Shown piece after piece: positions 1-4,882 of a stretch of DNA of 5,150 nucleotides. The stretch's first letter is position 1, and each line of letters begins with the position of its first letter. This DNA comes from Oscillibacter sp. GTDB lineage: Bacteria; Bacillota; Clostridia; Oscillospirales; Oscillospiraceae. The position numbers were made by a program, and so were the translations under genes. The notes under the pieces were generated by a model. The model searched no databases and was not told the origin of the DNA. It saw only the letters and a list, made by a program, of their open reading frames with translations. The stretch covers positions 1 to 5,150 of the forward strand of contig JAAVHG010000145.1 of assembly GCA_014799855.1 (NCBI GenBank), given 5' to 3'.

Positions 1-263
1 ATCCAATTCATCACATTGGACTTGTTCATTTTCAGAATTTTCCCCACGCCACGGCCGCTGACTCCGCCGTAGTACATTTGGATCGCCAGTTCTCTGGTTT
101 CTTCCGGGTACTTATGCCGCTTCGGGTCTATGGTGTAATATTTGCCGCACTCCTTACACTTGCAGCGTTGGCTCCCCGAACCGTTATACCCCGCCCGGAT
201 CTGGTTCTCTATCTTTCCGCATTTTGGGCATCTTTTCCATGCCTCTTCTGTTCTCTTTCTCAT
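1..263 (-). CDS. IS1-family-like transposase, N-terminal part (cut by window edge)
   Basis: The frame opens with ATG at 263 and runs off the left edge after 87 codons, so the catalytic part is outside the window. Residues 12-39 form a zinc-knuckle: CPKC at 12-15, then C34, C36 and C39 in CKCKEC, followed by GKYYTID. Residues 56-87 look like a helix-turn-helix (ETRELAIQMYYGGVSGRGVGK, then KMNKSNVMNW). This order, a small Cys-rich domain and then an HTH, is the InsA-type N-terminus of IS1-family transposases, which bind the element ends; several other IS groups carry similar zinc-ribbon starts. A purine-rich AGGGGAT lies just before the start and is a close but usable ribosome binding site. Whether the gene is one ORF or needs the InsA-InsB frameshift cannot be seen. 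Identification as a transposase is fairly sure; the exact IS family is less so. Confidence 0.75.
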   Translation of the reverse strand, partial: MRKRTEEAWKRCPKCGKIENQIRAGYNGSGSQRCKCKECGKYYTIDPKRHKYPEETRELAIQMYYGGVSGRGVGKILKMNKSNVMNW

Positions 264-304
264 ATCCCCTATTCTATCATAAAATCTTTATTTTGGACAC
301 TCCC
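1..304 (-). mobile_element. Insertion sequence, one end (partial), outer boundary tentative
   Basis: The transposase start is preceded on the minus strand by an AT-rich segment. It begins near 304 with GGGAGTGTCCAAAATAAAG (304 to 286), which looks like an IS terminal inverted repeat. Base composition switches sharply to GC-rich just outside it, at about 305. A weak promoter-like pair lies inside the end: TGTCCA, a 17-base spacer, then TAGAAT. The other end and any target-site duplication lie outside the window, so the boundary is inferred from composition and appearance only. Confidence 0.4.
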
Positions 305-307
305 ATT

Positions 308-324
308 GGGGCTTTTGCGGCCCC
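308..324 (-). terminator. Possible terminator hairpin of the amidotransferase gene
   Basis: GGGGC (308-312) and GCCCC (320-324) can pair around a 7-base loop. The stem overlaps the last base of the TAG stop codon of the amidotransferase gene. On the minus strand the stem is followed by AATGGGAG, not a T run, so it is not a complete intrinsic terminator as it stands. The missing T run could reflect the IS end that begins about three bases beyond it. Confidence 0.3.
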
Positions 325-944
325 TATCTCCGGCAGCGGGCCAGAAAGGCGGAAAACAGCGCCGCTCCCGCCGTACCCGGCATCCGCTCCGGGTGCCACT
401 GCACGCCCCAAACCGGGCCGTCCTGCCATTCCAAAGCCTCCACCACGCCGTCCTCCGCCCATTGGACGGCCCGCAGTCCCCGGCCCAGCCGCCCCGCCGC
501 CTGGTGGTGGGCGCTGTTGACAGTGGACAGGCCTCCGCAGGCCCGCCGCAGAAAACCCGGTCCGGTGTAAACGCGGTGGAAGCCGTCCCGCCCATCTACG
601 GCGGCGTGGCCGGGGAGGTCTTGAATCAACGTTCCGCCCCGCCAAACGTTGATGGCCTGCATTCCCCGGCAGATACCCAGGACGGGCCTCCGCAAGGCGG
701 CGAATTGGTCCAGAAGGGCCAGCTCCGCCGCGTCCCGCTCCGGCTCCAGCCCCCGGGAGGCGGTGTTCTCCTCCCCGTAGCGCCAGGGCTCCAGGTCCCC
801 GCCCCCCGGCAGCAGCAGGCCGTCGCACCGGACGGCCTCCGGTGGGCGGAGGGAGAAGAGGACCGCCCCGCCCGCGGCCTCCACCGCCCGCTGGTAGTTG
901 GGATACCGCTCCGCCGCGCCGGGGATGAAGATCAAGGGACGCAT
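324..944 (-). CDS. Class I glutamine amidotransferase, peptidase C26 / gamma-glutamyl-GABA hydrolase type
   Basis: This 206-residue protein carries the class I glutamine amidotransferase triad. The nucleophile C92 is in LGICRGMQ (89-96), with H184 and E186 in WGVQWHPE (179-186). The upstream LLLPGGGDLEPWRYGEEN (43-60) and the NSAHHQ segment (143-148) are typical of peptidase C26, whose best-known member is PuuD, which hydrolyses gamma-glutamyl-GABA in putrescine breakdown. Members cleave gamma-glutamyl bonds of small amides in the cytoplasm; the true substrate here cannot be read from sequence. It is shorter than PuuD (about 250 residues), mainly because the N-terminus starts at the first beta strand (MRPLIFIPG) and lacks the longer start and inserts. 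The start is supported by GGAGG six bases upstream. The gene stands alone, with no puu pathway gene in view, and codon usage is very GC-rich. Family call is secure; the specific enzyme name is not. Confidence 0.88.
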   Translation of the reverse strand: MRPLIFIPGAAERYPNYQRAVEAAGGAVLFSLRPPEAVRCDGLLLPGGGDLEPWRYGEENTASRGLEPERDAAELALLDQFAALRRPVLGICRGMQAINVWRGGTLIQDLPGHAAVDGRDGFHRVYTGPGFLRRACGGLSTVNSAHHQAAGRLGRGLRAVQWAEDGVVEALEWQDGPVWGVQWHPERMPGTAGAALFSAFLARCRR

Positions 945-976
945 AGCCGACCTCCGAAAGGATAAGATGCTCCAGT

Positions 977-1237
977 CTATGCGGCGGCGCTGCGTTTAGC
1001 GCGGGAGATTTTGCGTTCAGGGCTTGCAACGGGGGGAAAAGTGTGGCATAATAGACGGTGCCCCGCCGGAGACGGACGGTTTTCCGGCAAAGAAAACATA
1101 TGGAAATGTACCCATGGGGCTGAAGGGGCCGTACTCGGAAACGAGCGGCCGTTTTCGAGCTGTCTTTCTGAAAACGCTTGATTTTTCAAGATCTTGGAGG
1201 TATCATCAAGGAGAAAAGTTTTTGTAGTTTTCTCCAT
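977..1237 (-). CDS. Doubtful small ORF, 86 residues, with good ribosome binding site
   Basis: ATG at 1237 is preceded on the minus strand by AAGGAGAG with an AACTG spacer, a good ribosome binding site. The first 30 or so residues (MEKTTKTFLLDDTSKILKNQ and on) look like a plausible protein start. The remainder is rich in Pro, Ser and Arg (PENRPSPAGHR, SRAKRSAAA) and looks like random translation of GC-rich DNA. It lies antisense to the presumed tRNA leader and between two well-defined genes. I recognise no family. It is listed because the start signal is better than chance would suggest; it may equally be a non-gene. Confidence 0.15.
   Translation of the reverse strand: MEKTTKTFLLDDTSKILKNQAFSERQLENGRSFPSTAPSAPWVHFHMFSLPENRPSPAGHRLLCHTFPPVASPERKISRAKRSAAA
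1024..1052 (+). promoter_or_regulatory. Promoter-like sequence upstream of the tRNA (distal)
   Basis: TTGCAA (1024-1029) and CATAAT (1047-1052) are separated by 17 bases. They match the sigma-A consensus at 4 of 6 and 5 of 6 positions. A start near 1059 would give a leader of over 200 bases before tRNA-Ser. No plus-strand protein gene lies downstream to claim it, so it is either a distal tRNA promoter or a chance match. Confidence 0.25.
1150..1176. repeat. Inverted repeat, 7-bp stem
   Basis: CGTTTTC (1150-1156) and GAAAACG (1170-1176) are perfect inverted copies around a 13-base loop. A second small palindrome, CTTGATTTTTCAAG (1177-1190), follows with no gap. The right member overlaps the -35 of the proximal promoter-like sequence, so the pair could be an operator or part of a leader RNA. 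Its role is unknown. Confidence 0.35.
1179..1206 (+). promoter_or_regulatory. Promoter-like sequence upstream of tRNA-Ser (proximal)
   Basis: TTGATT (1179-1184) and TATCAT (1201-1206) with a 16-base spacer match the sigma-A consensus at 4 of 6 and 5 of 6 positions. This is the best plus-strand candidate near the tRNA. It would start transcription near 1213, giving a leader of about 80 bases that is removed during 5' processing. Nothing closer to 1294 resembles a promoter. Confidence 0.35.
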
Positions 1238-1250
1238 CAGTTCTCTCCTT
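1208..1250. repeat. Overlapping inverted repeats that compete for one arm
   Basis: GGAGAAAA (1210-1217) pairs perfectly with TTTTCTCC (1228-1235). The overlapping AAGGAGA (1208-1214) pairs perfectly with TCTCCTT (1244-1250). The two hairpins share their left arm and cannot form together. This lies in the presumed leader of the tRNA transcript. The first hairpin is not followed by a T run; the second is followed by TTT. On the opposite strand the right part supplies the ribosome binding site of the doubtful small ORF. Confidence 0.35.
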
Positions 1251-1293
1251 TTTCCAGGGTGCTTTTTGAGGGCTGATGTTGCGAAAAATACAC

Positions 1294-1382
1294 GCAGCGG
1301 TATCGAAGTGGTCATAACGGGGCTGACTCGAAATCAGTTTGGGAGCAATCCCACGAGGGTTCGAATCCCTCCCGCTGCGCCA
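1294..1382 (+). tRNA. tRNA-Ser (anticodon CGA), CCA encoded
   Basis: The sequence folds as a complete class II tRNA that decodes the serine codon UCG. The acceptor stem is GCAGCGG (1294-1300) with CCGCTGC (1372-1378). The D arm uses TCG/CGG with GG in the loop. The anticodon stem is GCTGA/TCAGT around loop CTCGAAA, anticodon CGA at 1329-1331. The long variable arm, TGGGA-GCAA-TCCCA at 1340-1353, is the serine identity element. The T arm is GAGGG-TTCGAAT-CCCTC (1355-1371). Discriminator G1379 is followed by an encoded CCA (1380-1382). It stands alone, facing opposite to the protein genes around it. Confidence 0.95.
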
Positions 1383-1433
1383 AAAAGAAAAGCATACAAG
1401 CGGCGCAAACCCGCTTTTATGCTTTTCTTTTTT
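1382..1433 (+). terminator. Long intrinsic terminator of tRNA-Ser
   Basis: AAGCGG (1398-1403) pairs with CCGCTT (1411-1416) around a 7-base loop. Beyond one C/T mismatch (1397/1417) the stem continues as AGAAAAGCATA-type pairing with TATGCTTTTCT (1386-1396 with 1418-1428) and out to 1382/1432. The 3' arm itself ends in a T run to 1433. The stem's first base is the last A of the tRNA CCA end, so there is no spacer between tRNA and terminator. With A runs on the left arm it may also work in the other direction. Confidence 0.9.
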
Positions 1434-1675
1434 GGTGGCGGCTGGGAATTTGTGGACCAGTTCTCTCCTACCAACGCAAAAAGACGTCGGCCGCCGCCGA
1501 CGCCCTTTTCGCTTAAAATATTTGAGAATAAACTTTAAAAATTGCGCTTTCCACCGTAAATATGACGATTTCCCGTCCTTTATTGCTGGATACCCAGCAC
1601 TCCCCCCCGTTCTCCAGTTTTATCCCGTTGCTTTTCTTAAATATCCTGTATCCTTACATTTCGGCCAGAGCACCT
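1434..1675. other. Convergent intergenic stretch, 3' UTR of the operon
   Basis: This region separates the plus-strand tRNA from the minus-strand operon end. Besides the GC-rich terminator at 1480-1509 it holds only a small hairpin (GCTGG 1585-1589 with CCAGC 1594-1598) and AT-rich sequence near 1515-1545. The radical SAM gene ends with TAA at 1676, leaving about 165 untranslated bases before the terminator. I see no small gene in them. Confidence 0.5.
1480..1509 (-). terminator. Bidirectional intrinsic terminator ending the TatD/radical SAM operon
   Basis: CGTCGGC (1485-1491) and GCCGACG (1496-1502) form a perfect 7-bp GC-rich stem with a 4-base loop. Read on the minus strand, the stem is followed at once by TCTTTTTGCG, a good T run, and preceded by AAAAGGG. 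On the plus strand a shorter CCCTTTT follows. It should stop minus-strand transcripts from the operon and may act as a second stop for the tRNA transcript. Confidence 0.75.
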
Positions 1676-2299
1676 TTAATCCTCGATATACTCCCGCACG
1701 CGGTAAATTGCGCCGATTTCCTCCTCGCAGATTTTCCGGCAGGCCTCAATCTCCTCCGCCGGGATGGTATCCACCACCGTCATCATCACCTGGGGAACAT
1801 ACTGCCGCAGCTCCTTGGCGAAATCCTTCATGGCCTGATAGGCTCCGGGGAACTGGGGGCGGCAGAGGGCCTCGTATTTCTCCGCCGTGTCGGTGTTCAG
1901 GGAGATAGACACCATGTCGAACCGCTCGGCGAAGTCCGGGCATACGTCCCGGCCGTGGATCAGGTTGGCGGTGCCGTTGGTGTCCATGCGGGTAAAGATT
2001 TTCGTGCCGCGGGCCTTCATCTGATCAATGACCCAGCAGATGTCCTCCAGGCGGTAGGCGGGCTCGCCGAAGCCGCAGAACACCAGCTGGCGGTATTTGG
2101 ACAGGTCCCGGCCCTCGATGGCGGCCAAAATCTCCTCTCTGGTAGGTTCCCGCTCCAGCCAGAGGTTGTCGTTGTAAATGCTGCCATTGCTCCCCTCGTT
2201 GTGCCGCAGGCAGAAGGTGCAGGCGTAGTCGCAGCGGTTGGTGGTGTTGACGTACAGGTTGTCCCCGTACTCGTAGGTAATGGTAAAGCCTTTTTTCAT
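1676..2299 (-). CDS. TatD-linked radical SAM protein
   Basis: This 207-residue protein has the radical SAM iron-sulfur motif CDYACTFC at 23-30 (C23, C27, C30, the CX3CX2C pattern that binds a 4Fe-4S cluster and S-adenosylmethionine). FCGFGEP at 74-80 corresponds to the SAM-binding GGEP motif, and MDTNGTAN (105-112) and SISLNTDT (131-138) are later core strands. Such enzymes make a 5'-deoxyadenosyl radical in the cytoplasm. Length, the NTTNRC...LRHNEG signature and the TatD gene on the same strand fit the family named TatD-associated radical SAM protein (TIGR04038 as I recall), whose substrate is not known. It is short for a radical SAM enzyme, essentially a bare core; a C-terminal C187-x3-C191 pair is notable. 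AAGGAG lies eight bases before the ATG. It is the last gene of the four-gene operon, 19 bases after the lipoprotein gene. Confidence 0.9.
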   Translation of the reverse strand: MKKGFTITYEYGDNLYVNTTNRCDYACTFCLRHNEGSNGSIYNDNLWLEREPTREEILAAIEGRDLSKYRQLVFCGFGEPAYRLEDICWVIDQMKARGTKIFTRMDTNGTANLIHGRDVCPDFAERFDMVSISLNTDTAEKYEALCRPQFPGAYQAMKDFAKELRQYVPQVMMTVVDTIPAEEIEACRKICEEEIGAIYRVREYIED

Positions 2300-2318
2300 G
2301 GTTGTCTCTCCTTATTGC

Positions 2319-3203
2319 TCACAAATTGTACAAGTGGAACTCCCACAGGGTAAACACGCCGTCCTGGTAAGTCACGCCGGCGGAAAAATCCGCCACGCAG
2401 CTCGACCGGAGTTCTCCCACATTTACCGAGCCTTGGAACAAAAGAAAACTTGCGCCCGGAATGACCGTAAACTGGGCAATAGCTCCGGCGGACGGGCCGA
2501 AAACCTCCTCCGGAAGCTGGGATTTATTCACTTCCACCAGCTCCCGGCCCAGGATGACGAACGCACGCTCTCCCGCTATCTCCAGCCCCAGCAGGGAGGA
2601 GAGCTTCTCCCACATGGGATTTCCCTTTTTGTCCTGGTAAAGCAGGGCGTAGTCCGTCAGGGTCCCGGCGTCGTTTTTCTCCAAAACGTGCAGATCCTCA
2701 ATGCTTACCCCTGTGCCGCTGTCCACGTAACAGATGACGATCAGTTCCTCGTTCCCGTCATGATCCAGGTCCAGGCAGGCCAGACGGGGCAGAATCCGCC
2801 GGGGCGTGGCAAAGTCCCAACCAAATTCCGCCAGACTGTCCCCCCATTGGATCAAGACGCTTTCCGCGCCAGCTTTTTCCGTCCCGGGCAGGGTGTAGAA
2901 GGCCGCGTCTCCCTCCGGCGCTTCCGCCAGCAGCGCCAGCCTGCCCCCACTGGTATAGAGGTTCTCCTCACTCCAGGGGTCCCGCAGGGCGCTGGCCAGA
3001 TCATAGTCCTCCGCCGGGGGCTTCCCCTCCGTCACCACGGCGGGGACAGGGATAGGCTCCACCACTTTTGTCTCCGGCAGGAAAATGGCTTCCGGCACCG
3101 CCGAAAGGCTGTCCGGCAAGACCTCCGTCTCCGCCGGGGCTCTCTCCCCGCCGCATCCGCTTAACACCAGCAGGGCCAAAAGGAAGGGAATCATCTTTTT
3201 CAC
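2319..3203 (-). CDS. Predicted lipoprotein with DxDxDG motif, function unknown
   Basis: This 294-residue protein begins with a signal peptide: KK at 2-3, a hydrophobic core PFLLALLVL and a lipobox LSGC with C17. It should be lipidated and anchored to the outer face of the cytoplasmic membrane. A Pro/Glu/Val-rich linker (about 20-65) follows, then a globular part. CLDLDHDGNEELIVICY (143-159) has Asp at 145, 147 and 149 and resembles the DxDxDG calcium-type loops of FG-GAP/VCBS and EF-hand-like modules; this kind of motif is common in clostridial lipoproteins of unknown role. The start is GTG, chosen because GGAG sits seven bases upstream and it keeps the Lys pair; the in-frame ATG three codons later would lose it. 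It lies 22 bases after the DUF4253 gene and 19 before the radical SAM gene. I recognise no named family. Substrate or partner is unknown. Confidence 0.85.
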   Translation of the reverse strand: MKKMIPFLLALLVLSGCGGERAPAETEVLPDSLSAVPEAIFLPETKVVEPIPVPAVVTEGKPPAEDYDLASALRDPWSEENLYTSGGRLALLAEAPEGDAAFYTLPGTEKAGAESVLIQWGDSLAEFGWDFATPRRILPRLACLDLDHDGNEELIVICYVDSGTGVSIEDLHVLEKNDAGTLTDYALLYQDKKGNPMWEKLSSLLGLEIAGERAFVILGRELVEVNKSQLPEEVFGPSAGAIAQFTVIPGASFLLFQGSVNVGELRSSCVADFSAGVTYQDGVFTLWEFHLYNL

Positions 3204-3210
3204 AGCCGTT

Positions 3211-3216
3211 CTCCTC
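3211..3216 (-). promoter_or_regulatory. Ribosome binding site that selects a GTG start
   Basis: GAGGAG on the minus strand ends seven bases before GTG (3203-3201) and sixteen before the next in-frame ATG (3194-3192). The spacing favours GTG as the real start of the lipoprotein gene. Confidence 0.7.
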
Positions 3217-3225
3217 TCTTTCTAC

Positions 3226-3999
3226 TCAATCCCACCAGAAATACCACTTGGTAGACTGGGCCAGGGTGTCCGCCAGAGCGCCCACGGTGCCGCAGCCCTG
3301 GTCCACGATGTCCCCGCAGAAGGCGTACTGCTCCATGGCTAAATCCATGGCCTCCCCGGAGGGGACCGGGGCGGGGAGGTCGTACTCCAGAATGTCGGCG
3401 GTCATCACCGCCGGAACCGCGCCGTATTTCCCGTACCAATACTTGGCGGCGATCATCTGCTCCCCGCAGGCGGGGCACTCGTTCCAGCCGCCGAAGGGGA
3501 GATAGGCAAAGACCTCCCAAGGACTCTTCACGGGGATCTCCGCCAACAGCAGGGGAATAGTGCCGCCCCGGTATTGGGAAATGCCCAGGAAGCGGTCGAT
3601 GGCCCCGCCGCCCTCCATTTCGCCGATTGTATCCTCGCTGGGCCAGTCCCAGCCCTCCTCGCCGTAGTCCTCCTTATGCCGGGCCATCAGCTGGGCGAAA
3701 TACTCTCCGCCGTCCCGCACCGGCTCCGCCAGCAGCTTTTGGCGGTTTTTCTCCCGGTCCTCCGGGCTCTCCCAGGTCAGGGCGTCATAGAGGGTATCCT
3801 CCACGGCAATCAGCATAGGAAGAAAGCTCTCCGGCTGGCTTTTCCGCTGGAAGAACAGGCCCCGCTTGGCCTTTCCAACCCGCCGCCGGGCCTCCTGATA
3901 GGCGGCCATAATGGGGGAGGGGTCGTCCATAGGCGGAAAGTATTGACAGGGGCAGTTGAGGTACGCTTTCAATTTTTCCACAAGTTCCCGCTTTTCCAT
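3226..3999 (-). CDS. DUF4253 domain-containing protein
   Basis: This 257-residue protein has no signal peptide or membrane segment and should be cytoplasmic. The C-terminal half carries the marks of the DUF4253 family as I know it: PFGGWNECP (168-176), YGKYGAVPAVMTADILEY (189-206), EQYAFCGDIVDQG (223-235) and a terminal WYFWWD (252-257). The family has no established biochemical function. The N-terminal part (about 1-130) is charged and mostly helical in appearance, with NCPC at 15-18. A CPAC pair at 175-178 and C228/C236 could bind a metal, but that is inference. AAGGAGG lies eight bases before the ATG. It follows tatD by 20 bases and precedes the lipoprotein gene by 22, so it is cotranscribed with both. 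The family call rests on the C-terminal motifs and is fairly sure; the function is unknown. Confidence 0.82.
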   Translation of the reverse strand: MEKRELVEKLKAYLNCPCQYFPPMDDPSPIMAAYQEARRRVGKAKRGLFFQRKSQPESFLPMLIAVEDTLYDALTWESPEDREKNRQKLLAEPVRDGGEYFAQLMARHKEDYGEEGWDWPSEDTIGEMEGGGAIDRFLGISQYRGGTIPLLLAEIPVKSPWEVFAYLPFGGWNECPACGEQMIAAKYWYGKYGAVPAVMTADILEYDLPAPVPSGEAMDLAMEQYAFCGDIVDQGCGTVGALADTLAQSTKWYFWWD

Positions 4000-4019
4000 A
4001 GGGATTTCCTCCTTGCCCG

Positions 4020-4793
4020 CTATAATTTAATCCGGTTAAACAGCCGCAGGCCGTTTTCCCAGGTAATTTGGGCCATTTCCTCCGGGGACACGCCCTTCCA
4101 CTCCGCCAGTTTTTCCACAATATAGGGGAGGTTCCGGCTGTCGTTCCGCTTTCCCCGGTTGGGGACGGGGGAGAGGTAGGGGGCGTCGGTTTCCACCAGA
4201 ATCCGGTCCAGAGGGGTAACGGCCGCCACCTCCGGGGCGCGCTTGGCGTTTTTATAGGTGATGGGGCCGTCGAAGCCCAGATACCAGCCCCGCTTGATCA
4301 GCTCCTCTGCCATTTCCGGACTGCCGGAGAAGCAATGGAACACCCCCCGGACGCCGGGGAACTCCCGGACAATCTCCAGGGAATCCCCGTGGGCCTCCCG
4401 GTCGTGGACGGAGACGGGGAGATCCAGCTCCCGGGCCAGGGCCAGCTGGCGGCGAAAGACCTCCTGCTGAAACTCCTTGGGGGGATTTTCCTTCCAATAG
4501 TAATCCAGGCCGATTTCCCCAACGGCCACCACTTTTTCCCTGGCGCACAGGTCCCGGATGGCGGCGAAATCCCCGTCTCCGCACCCGGCGCAGTCCTCCG
4601 GGTGGATGCCTGCGGCGGCGTAGAGGCCCTGATGGGTTTCCGCCAGGGCCAGAGCCTCCCGGGAGCTTTCCACGTCCACGCCGGGGATTACCACCGCCTG
4701 AACGCCCGCCGCGCTCAGGGCGGCAAGCAGTTCCTCCCGGTCGCGGCGGAAGGCGTTGTCCTGATAGTGGGCGTGGGTGTCGAATAACGGCAT
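4020..4793 (-). CDS. tatD: TatD-family metal-dependent hydrolase (DNase)
   Basis: This 257-residue protein is full length for TatD and has the metal ligands in order. DTHAH is at 5-9 (D5, H7, H9), GIHPE at 62-66 (H64), GEIGLDYYW at 92-100 (E93), H130 in VSVHDREAH, H153 in FHCFSGS and D203 in VETDAPYLSP (200-209). TatD proteins are cytoplasmic TIM-barrel enzymes of the amidohydrolase superfamily with Mg-dependent 3'-5' exonuclease/DNase activity linked to DNA repair and degradation; related members have been assigned D-aminoacyl-tRNA or other deacylase activity. The YcfH/TatD subgroup cannot be told apart here. ATG is preceded by GAGGTG five bases upstream. It is the first gene of the operon, with a promoter-like sequence 35-63 bases upstream, and the radical SAM companion of its family lies three genes downstream. 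Confidence 0.95.
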   Translation of the reverse strand: MPLFDTHAHYQDNAFRRDREELLAALSAAGVQAVVIPGVDVESSREALALAETHQGLYAAAGIHPEDCAGCGDGDFAAIRDLCAREKVVAVGEIGLDYYWKENPPKEFQQEVFRRQLALARELDLPVSVHDREAHGDSLEIVREFPGVRGVFHCFSGSPEMAEELIKRGWYLGFDGPITYKNAKRAPEVAAVTPLDRILVETDAPYLSPVPNRGKRNDSRNLPYIVEKLAEWKGVSPEEMAQITWENGLRLFNRIKL

Positions 4794-4827
4794 GACGTCA
4801 CCTCATTGAATAAATTGGATTTTTATT

Positions 4828-4856
4828 ATTGTAACACAACCGCTTGGGGGGCGCAA
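4828..4856 (-). promoter_or_regulatory. Candidate promoter of the tatD operon
   Basis: On the minus strand TTGCGC (4856-4851) and TACAAT (4833-4828) are 17 bases apart. The -10 matches consensus at 5 of 6 positions, the -35 only at 3 of 6. A start near 4821 would leave a leader of about 28 bases before the tatD ATG, long enough for the GAGGTG ribosome binding site. The AT-rich block around the -10 stands out from the GC-rich surroundings. A GGTCT/AGACC hairpin-like repeat just upstream could be an operator. Confidence 0.45.
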
Positions 4857-4882
4857 CTGGTCTTGCAGACCGGGGAGGGGTT

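Larger units (their letters stand above)
945..1293. other. Gene-poor stretch between the amidotransferase gene and tRNA-Ser
   Basis: No convincing protein gene lies here. The left end holds the ribosome binding site (GGAGG at 951-955, minus strand) of the amidotransferase gene and a small GC-rich hairpin (GCGCT 987-991 with AGCGC 998-1002). The rest contains two plus-strand promoter-like pairs, several inverted repeats and one doubtful minus-strand small frame, all listed separately. The likeliest role is the transcription start and leader region of the tRNA gene. No clear promoter for the amidotransferase gene was found. Confidence 0.5.

Noticed and set aside
78..965. Long plus-strand open frame of 295 codons opposite the amidotransferase gene
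   Set aside because: It is a GC-rich shadow of the minus-strand gene. The translation is Pro/Arg/Gly-rich with no domain, while the minus strand shows a full catalytic triad.
1238..1469. Direct repeat CAGTTCTCTCCT at 1238-1249 and 1458-1469, flanking the tRNA like possible attachment sites
   Set aside because: A 12-base repeat is expected about once by chance in a window of this size. Neither copy overlaps the tRNA 3' end as an integration site usually does, and no integrase is present.
1194..1538. Plus-strand open frame of 114 codons running through the tRNA
   Set aside because: It reads through tRNA-Ser and its terminator, so it cannot be a normal protein gene.
1562..3164. Two long plus-strand open frames (1562-2353 and 2280-3164)
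   Set aside because: They lie opposite the radical SAM and lipoprotein genes, which have clear motifs and ribosome binding sites. The plus-strand translations show no family features.
4068..4787. Plus-strand open frame of 239 codons opposite tatD
   Set aside because: It is a mirror frame of a conserved gene; the tatD metal ligands are all on the minus strand.
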